Shown here: positions 61,197-64,000 of the stretch, in pieces
Layout of the letters: every line of letters starts with the position of its first letter
Position numbering within the stretch: position 1 is the first letter of the stretch
Source: Paenibacillus pinistramenti
GTDB taxonomy: Bacteria; Bacillota; Bacilli; Paenibacillales; Paenibacillaceae
Assembly (NCBI RefSeq): GCF_005869875.1
Contig: NZ_VAWG01000006.1
Span: 124,001-188,000 of the forward strand
Direction: 5' to 3'
DNA length: 64,000 nt
Made by a program: the position numbers and the translations under genes
The notes under the pieces: model-generated
Seen by the model: only the letters and a program-made list of their open reading frames with translations
Database searches by the model: none
Told to the model about the DNA's origin: nothing

Positions 61197-63371
61197 TCAG
61201 GACTTTACCGCCTTAAGCCGGAACCAGCCGCTTTCGTAATCCTTCTGTTTAAGGTTCAGCGGCAGGCCCAGCTGCATCAGCCGGTCTCCGCCAAGCACTG
61301 ACTTCCCGCCGCCTTCCCCGGATTCCACCTCGTATTCGAGCTCCGGATCAAGCCCGGCAAGGCGCAGGGAGCGCAGCGGAGGATGCGGCACGGCCATCAC
61401 CTGGAAGTAGTAGACCAGCACCTCCTCTTTGTCCTCGGATATAAACATCCACGCGGACTCATTGCCCTCAAACGGGCTCTTCAGGCGGTACAGGTCGCCC
61501 TTCTGCACCAAGCCGCGGATCTGCTTGTAGGTCTGAACCTGGCGTTTGACGATCTCCTTCTCCTCATCCGTAAACTTCGTAAGGTCCAGCTCATAGCCAA
61601 AGTTGCCGGACATGGCGACATCTCCCCGGAATTCCAGAGGCGTAATCCGCCCAACCTGATGGTTCGGAACCGCAGAGACGTGCGCCCCGATGGCGCTGAC
61701 CGGATACACCAGGCTGGTGCCGTACTGAATCTTCAAGCGCTCCACCGCATCGGTATCATCACTCGTCCAGGTCTGCGGCATATAGTAGAGCATTCCGGGG
61801 TCAAACCGTCCCCCGCCGCTTGAGCAGCTTTCGAACAGGATATGTGGAAAATCTGCCGTGATACGCTCAAGCAGCTCATACAGTCCAAGCACGTAGCGGT
61901 GTGCCGTTTCGGCCTGGCGCTCCGGCGGCAGGGCTGCGGAACCGATTTCGGTCAGACAGCGGTTCATGTCCCATTTTACATAAGCGACCGGTACTGTAGA
62001 GAATATCGCTGCCAGCGAGTCATAAATATAATCGCGGACCTCCTTGCGGGTGTAATCCAGCACCAGCTGCCATCTGAGCTCCGAGCGTCTCCGTCCGGGA
62101 ACATGCAGACACCAGTCCGGATGCTTCCGGTACAGCTCGCTGTCCGGCGAGATCATCTCCGGCTCAAACCAGAGCCCGAACTTAAGCCCCAGCTTGTTGA
62201 CACGCTCCGCGACATCCTTAAGCCCGTCCGGCAGCTTGCGGCGGTCCTCAACCCAGTCCCCCAGCGACGAATTATCAGAATCGCGTTTGCCGAACCAGCC
62301 GTCATCCAGCACAAACAGCTCAATACCGAGCTTGGCTCCTTCTTCCGCAATGGATACAAGCTTATCCGCATTGAAGTTAAAGTAAGTGGCTTCCCAGTTA
62401 TTGACCAGAATCGGCCGCTCTTCATCCCGGTACTGCCCCCGGCACAGCCGGGTCCGGTACAGCCGGTGGTACGTGCGTGACATGCCGCCCAGCCCCTCAC
62501 CGGAGTAGACCATGACAGCCTCAGGCGTTTGGAAGCTCTCTCCCCGGTCCAGCTGCCAGGCAAAATCAAAAGCGTTCAGGCCGATGCTCACCCGGGCAGA
62601 GCCGAAGGCGTCCACCTCGGCACCCGCTTCAAAATTGCCGCTGTAGACCAGGCTGAAGCCGAAGGCCTCTCCATGATTCTCCGTCGTTTCCTTGGTGACC
62701 AGCGCGGCGAAGGGATTGAACTGGTGACTGCTCATGCCCCTCTTGCTGTCGATCCGGGTTTCGCCCTGGAGGAGCGGCCTGCGGGTGATATTCCCCTCCC
62801 TGGACCAGGCACCTGAAAGATACAGAAGCTCCAAATCGCTCCTCCCCGTAAAATCAACACTGGCGCTCAGCGCACGGCGGAGCCGCAGCTTCTGCTCCCC
62901 TTCGTTGCTCAGCCGGGCTGAACGAACGACTACATTCCGGTCAGCGAAAATGGTATACAGCAGGACCACCTTGAGCCCGGAATAGGCGTCCTTCAGTTCC
63001 AGCTCCAGCGTCTCCGCCTCGTTCTCCTCCTCGGTATATACAGCCGGAAGCCCGCTTAGCGCCGGTTTCCCCTTGGTAATCCGGAAGCCCTCGTATTTGA
63101 GCTCCGTAATCCGGGTTCCGTCCTCAAGCTCTGCCTGGTAGGCCGGATTCCGGAAATCGCCGCTTCCATACTGCGGATACTCCTGCGGCAGCCGGTCCAG
63201 CCCGGCCCCTTCCGGACTATGAATCAGCAGGTCATTCATAGATTCCCTGTGCTTCAGTCTGGCGCCCCAATAGACATGCACCGGATAACCGTTCACAATT
63301 TGAATCAAATAACTCATCTCAGAGGACTGCAGATGAAACAGCCCGTTTTGCTCGTTCACAATAATGCCCAT
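61197..63371 (-). CDS. GH36 alpha-galactosidase
   Basis: A 724-aa enzyme removing alpha-galactose from raffinose, melibiose or galactomannan oligosaccharides; no signal peptide, so cytoplasmic. GH36 features are WEATYFNFNADKLVSIAEEG, LFVLDDGWFGKRD, LKFGLWFEPEMISPDSELY, the nucleophile Asp in YVKWDMNR, FESCSSGGGRFDPGMLYYMP and the acid/base region WTSDDTDAVERLKIQYGTS. The ATG at 63371 has GGGAG 10 bases upstream; an in-frame start at 63425 has no such site. Divergent from an AraC regulator, the usual pairing for raffinose-type loci. Confidence 0.94.
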   Translation of the reverse strand: MGIIVNEQNGLFHLQSSEMSYLIQIVNGYPVHVYWGARLKHRESMNDLLIHSPEGAGLDRLPQEYPQYGSGDFRNPAYQAELEDGTRITELKYEGFRITKGKPALSGLPAVYTEEENEAETLELELKDAYSGLKVVLLYTIFADRNVVVRSARLSNEGEQKLRLRRALSASVDFTGRSDLELLYLSGAWSREGNITRRPLLQGETRIDSKRGMSSHQFNPFAALVTKETTENHGEAFGFSLVYSGNFEAGAEVDAFGSARVSIGLNAFDFAWQLDRGESFQTPEAVMVYSGEGLGGMSRTYHRLYRTRLCRGQYRDEERPILVNNWEATYFNFNADKLVSIAEEGAKLGIELFVLDDGWFGKRDSDNSSLGDWVEDRRKLPDGLKDVAERVNKLGLKFGLWFEPEMISPDSELYRKHPDWCLHVPGRRRSELRWQLVLDYTRKEVRDYIYDSLAAIFSTVPVAYVKWDMNRCLTEIGSAALPPERQAETAHRYVLGLYELLERITADFPHILFESCSSGGGRFDPGMLYYMPQTWTSDDTDAVERLKIQYGTSLVYPVSAIGAHVSAVPNHQVGRITPLEFRGDVAMSGNFGYELDLTKFTDEEKEIVKRQVQTYKQIRGLVQKGDLYRLKSPFEGNESAWMFISEDKEEVLVYYFQVMAVPHPPLRSLRLAGLDPELEYEVESGEGGGKSVLGGDRLMQLGLPLNLKQKDYESGWFRLKAVKS

Positions 63372-63564
63372 TGAAAAAGTTCTCCCTTCTCTCGCATGCT
63401 CAATCTTTATGTACAAAATCGACATGTCTTAAAGCTTGATAGCTTCAGACTGGAAACCATCTATTCATAGAGAAATAATAACTCAATTCAAGATATGGCG
63501 TACATGGCATGGTGCTGACTCTTTATGTTATAATGCTAGAAATTTTGACTAAGGGGATTTAGGT

Positions 63565-64000
63565 ATGATTGAGTATTTGGCGCGAAATAAACAGCATTCC
63601 GAGCTGTACCTGACCCAATTCGGCACCGAGGAATGTGCGCCCGGACATTCTTATGGACCGGCTGTAAGGAACCATTATCTGCTCCATTATATTTTGGACG
63701 GGGAAGGCATTTTCGAGGCGGGAGGCCATCAATACCGACTGGGCAAAGGACAGGGCTTTCTCATCTGCCCGGACGCCGTCACCTATTATCAGGCGGACAA
63801 GGTCAATCCCTGGGTTTACGGCTGGGTTGGCTTTAACGGACCTCTTGCCGAGATGCTTCTCAAGCAGGCCGGGCTGTCGATGGCCTCTCCCATTCTTCAC
63901 TATAAGCGGGACGACCAGATTTCCGGATACCTGCAGTTGATGATGGAGTCGAAGGAATACCAAAAAGCCCGGGAAACCAGGTTAACCGGACTGCTACATT
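63565..64000 (+). CDS. AraC family transcriptional regulator, 3' end outside window
   Basis: Partial: the first 145 codons. The product (MIEYLARNKQHSELYLTQFG, YLLHYILDGEGIFEAGGHQY and FLICPDAVTYYQADKVNPWV, then YGWVGFNG) is the AraC-binding cupin sensor domain. The DNA-binding double helix-turn-helix should follow beyond base 64000. AAGGGG lies 8 bases before the ATG. Divergent from the GH36 gene across 193 bases, it is probably its activator (MsmR/RafR-like) responding to an alpha-galactoside. Confidence 0.9.
   Translation, partial: MIEYLARNKQHSELYLTQFGTEECAPGHSYGPAVRNHYLLHYILDGEGIFEAGGHQYRLGKGQGFLICPDAVTYYQADKVNPWVYGWVGFNGPLAEMLLKQAGLSMASPILHYKRDDQISGYLQLMMESKEYQKARETRLTGLLH

Overview
The window reads as a chromosomal segment of a moderately GC-rich Gram-positive spore-former of the Paenibacillus/Paenibacillaceae type. 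Support for this is the strong AGGAGG-type ribosome binding sites, frequent TTG/GTG starts, a LicT-type antitermination operon, CcpA cre and GlnR/TnrA-like boxes, lipobox-bearing binding proteins, and many small sugar operons each with its own ROK/LacI/AraC regulator. No rRNA, tRNA, CRISPR array, intact phage or insertion sequence was seen. Genus assignment is inference from gene content and style.

Layout. 0-2.8 kb: ROK regulator, MFS transporter and a maltose-O-acetyltransferase-like gene (cut by the window start). 2.9-17 kb: a reductive pyrimidine (or hydantoin) catabolic locus with preT-preA-hydA plus an unknown 111-aa protein, a divergent PucR-type activator, a class III aminotransferase, a semialdehyde dehydrogenase and an NMT1/THI5-like ABC importer. 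17.4-28.8 kb: a 7TM-GGDEF protein, GH13 alpha-glucosidase with divergent LacI regulator and twin operators, a PlsY-like/glycosyltransferase pair, YfbU, a second ROK regulator and a multi-PAS histidine kinase. 28.8-34.6 kb: complete ribose operon rbsRKDACB with an RbsR-type operator and an 18-bp identical site inside rbsK. 34.6-35.4 kb: an AT-rich islet with a 62-aa orphan and a degraded DUF4062-like fragment. 35.5-38.3 kb: CadA-type P-ATPase and divergent ArsR/SmtB repressor. 38.4-43 kb: beta-glucoside operon licT-bglP-bglA with two RNA antiterminators. 43-51.2 kb: small alarmone synthetase, GNAT, two aldo/keto reductases, PNPOx-like stress protein, an ECF41 sigma factor with its FAD-oxidoreductase partner, and an intracellular GH53 galactanase. 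51.4-60 kb: the most informative locus, described below. 60.4-64 kb: secreted stalk-domain protein, GH36 alpha-galactosidase and a divergent AraC regulator (cut by the window end).

The 51.4-60 kb operon (DUF1989 gene 1, DUF1989 gene 2, 'urea carboxylase', allophanate hydrolase) is preceded by a clear guanidine-I (ykkC) riboswitch fused to a terminator. It should therefore be read as a guanidine-degradation operon (guanidine to carboxyguanidine to allophanate to ammonia and CO2), not as simple urea amidolyase. A perfect GlnR/TnrA-consensus box lies at its promoter, and a second lies in the leader of the divergent APC permease. This implies combined nitrogen and guanidine control.

Common threads: nitrogen scavenging (pyrimidines, guanidine) and plant-polysaccharide sugars (beta-glucosides, galactans, alpha-galactosides, isomaltose-type sugars, ribose), each under local control. 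Short tandem repeats (9-24 bp units) recur in intergenic spacers and in the low-complexity tails of proteins.
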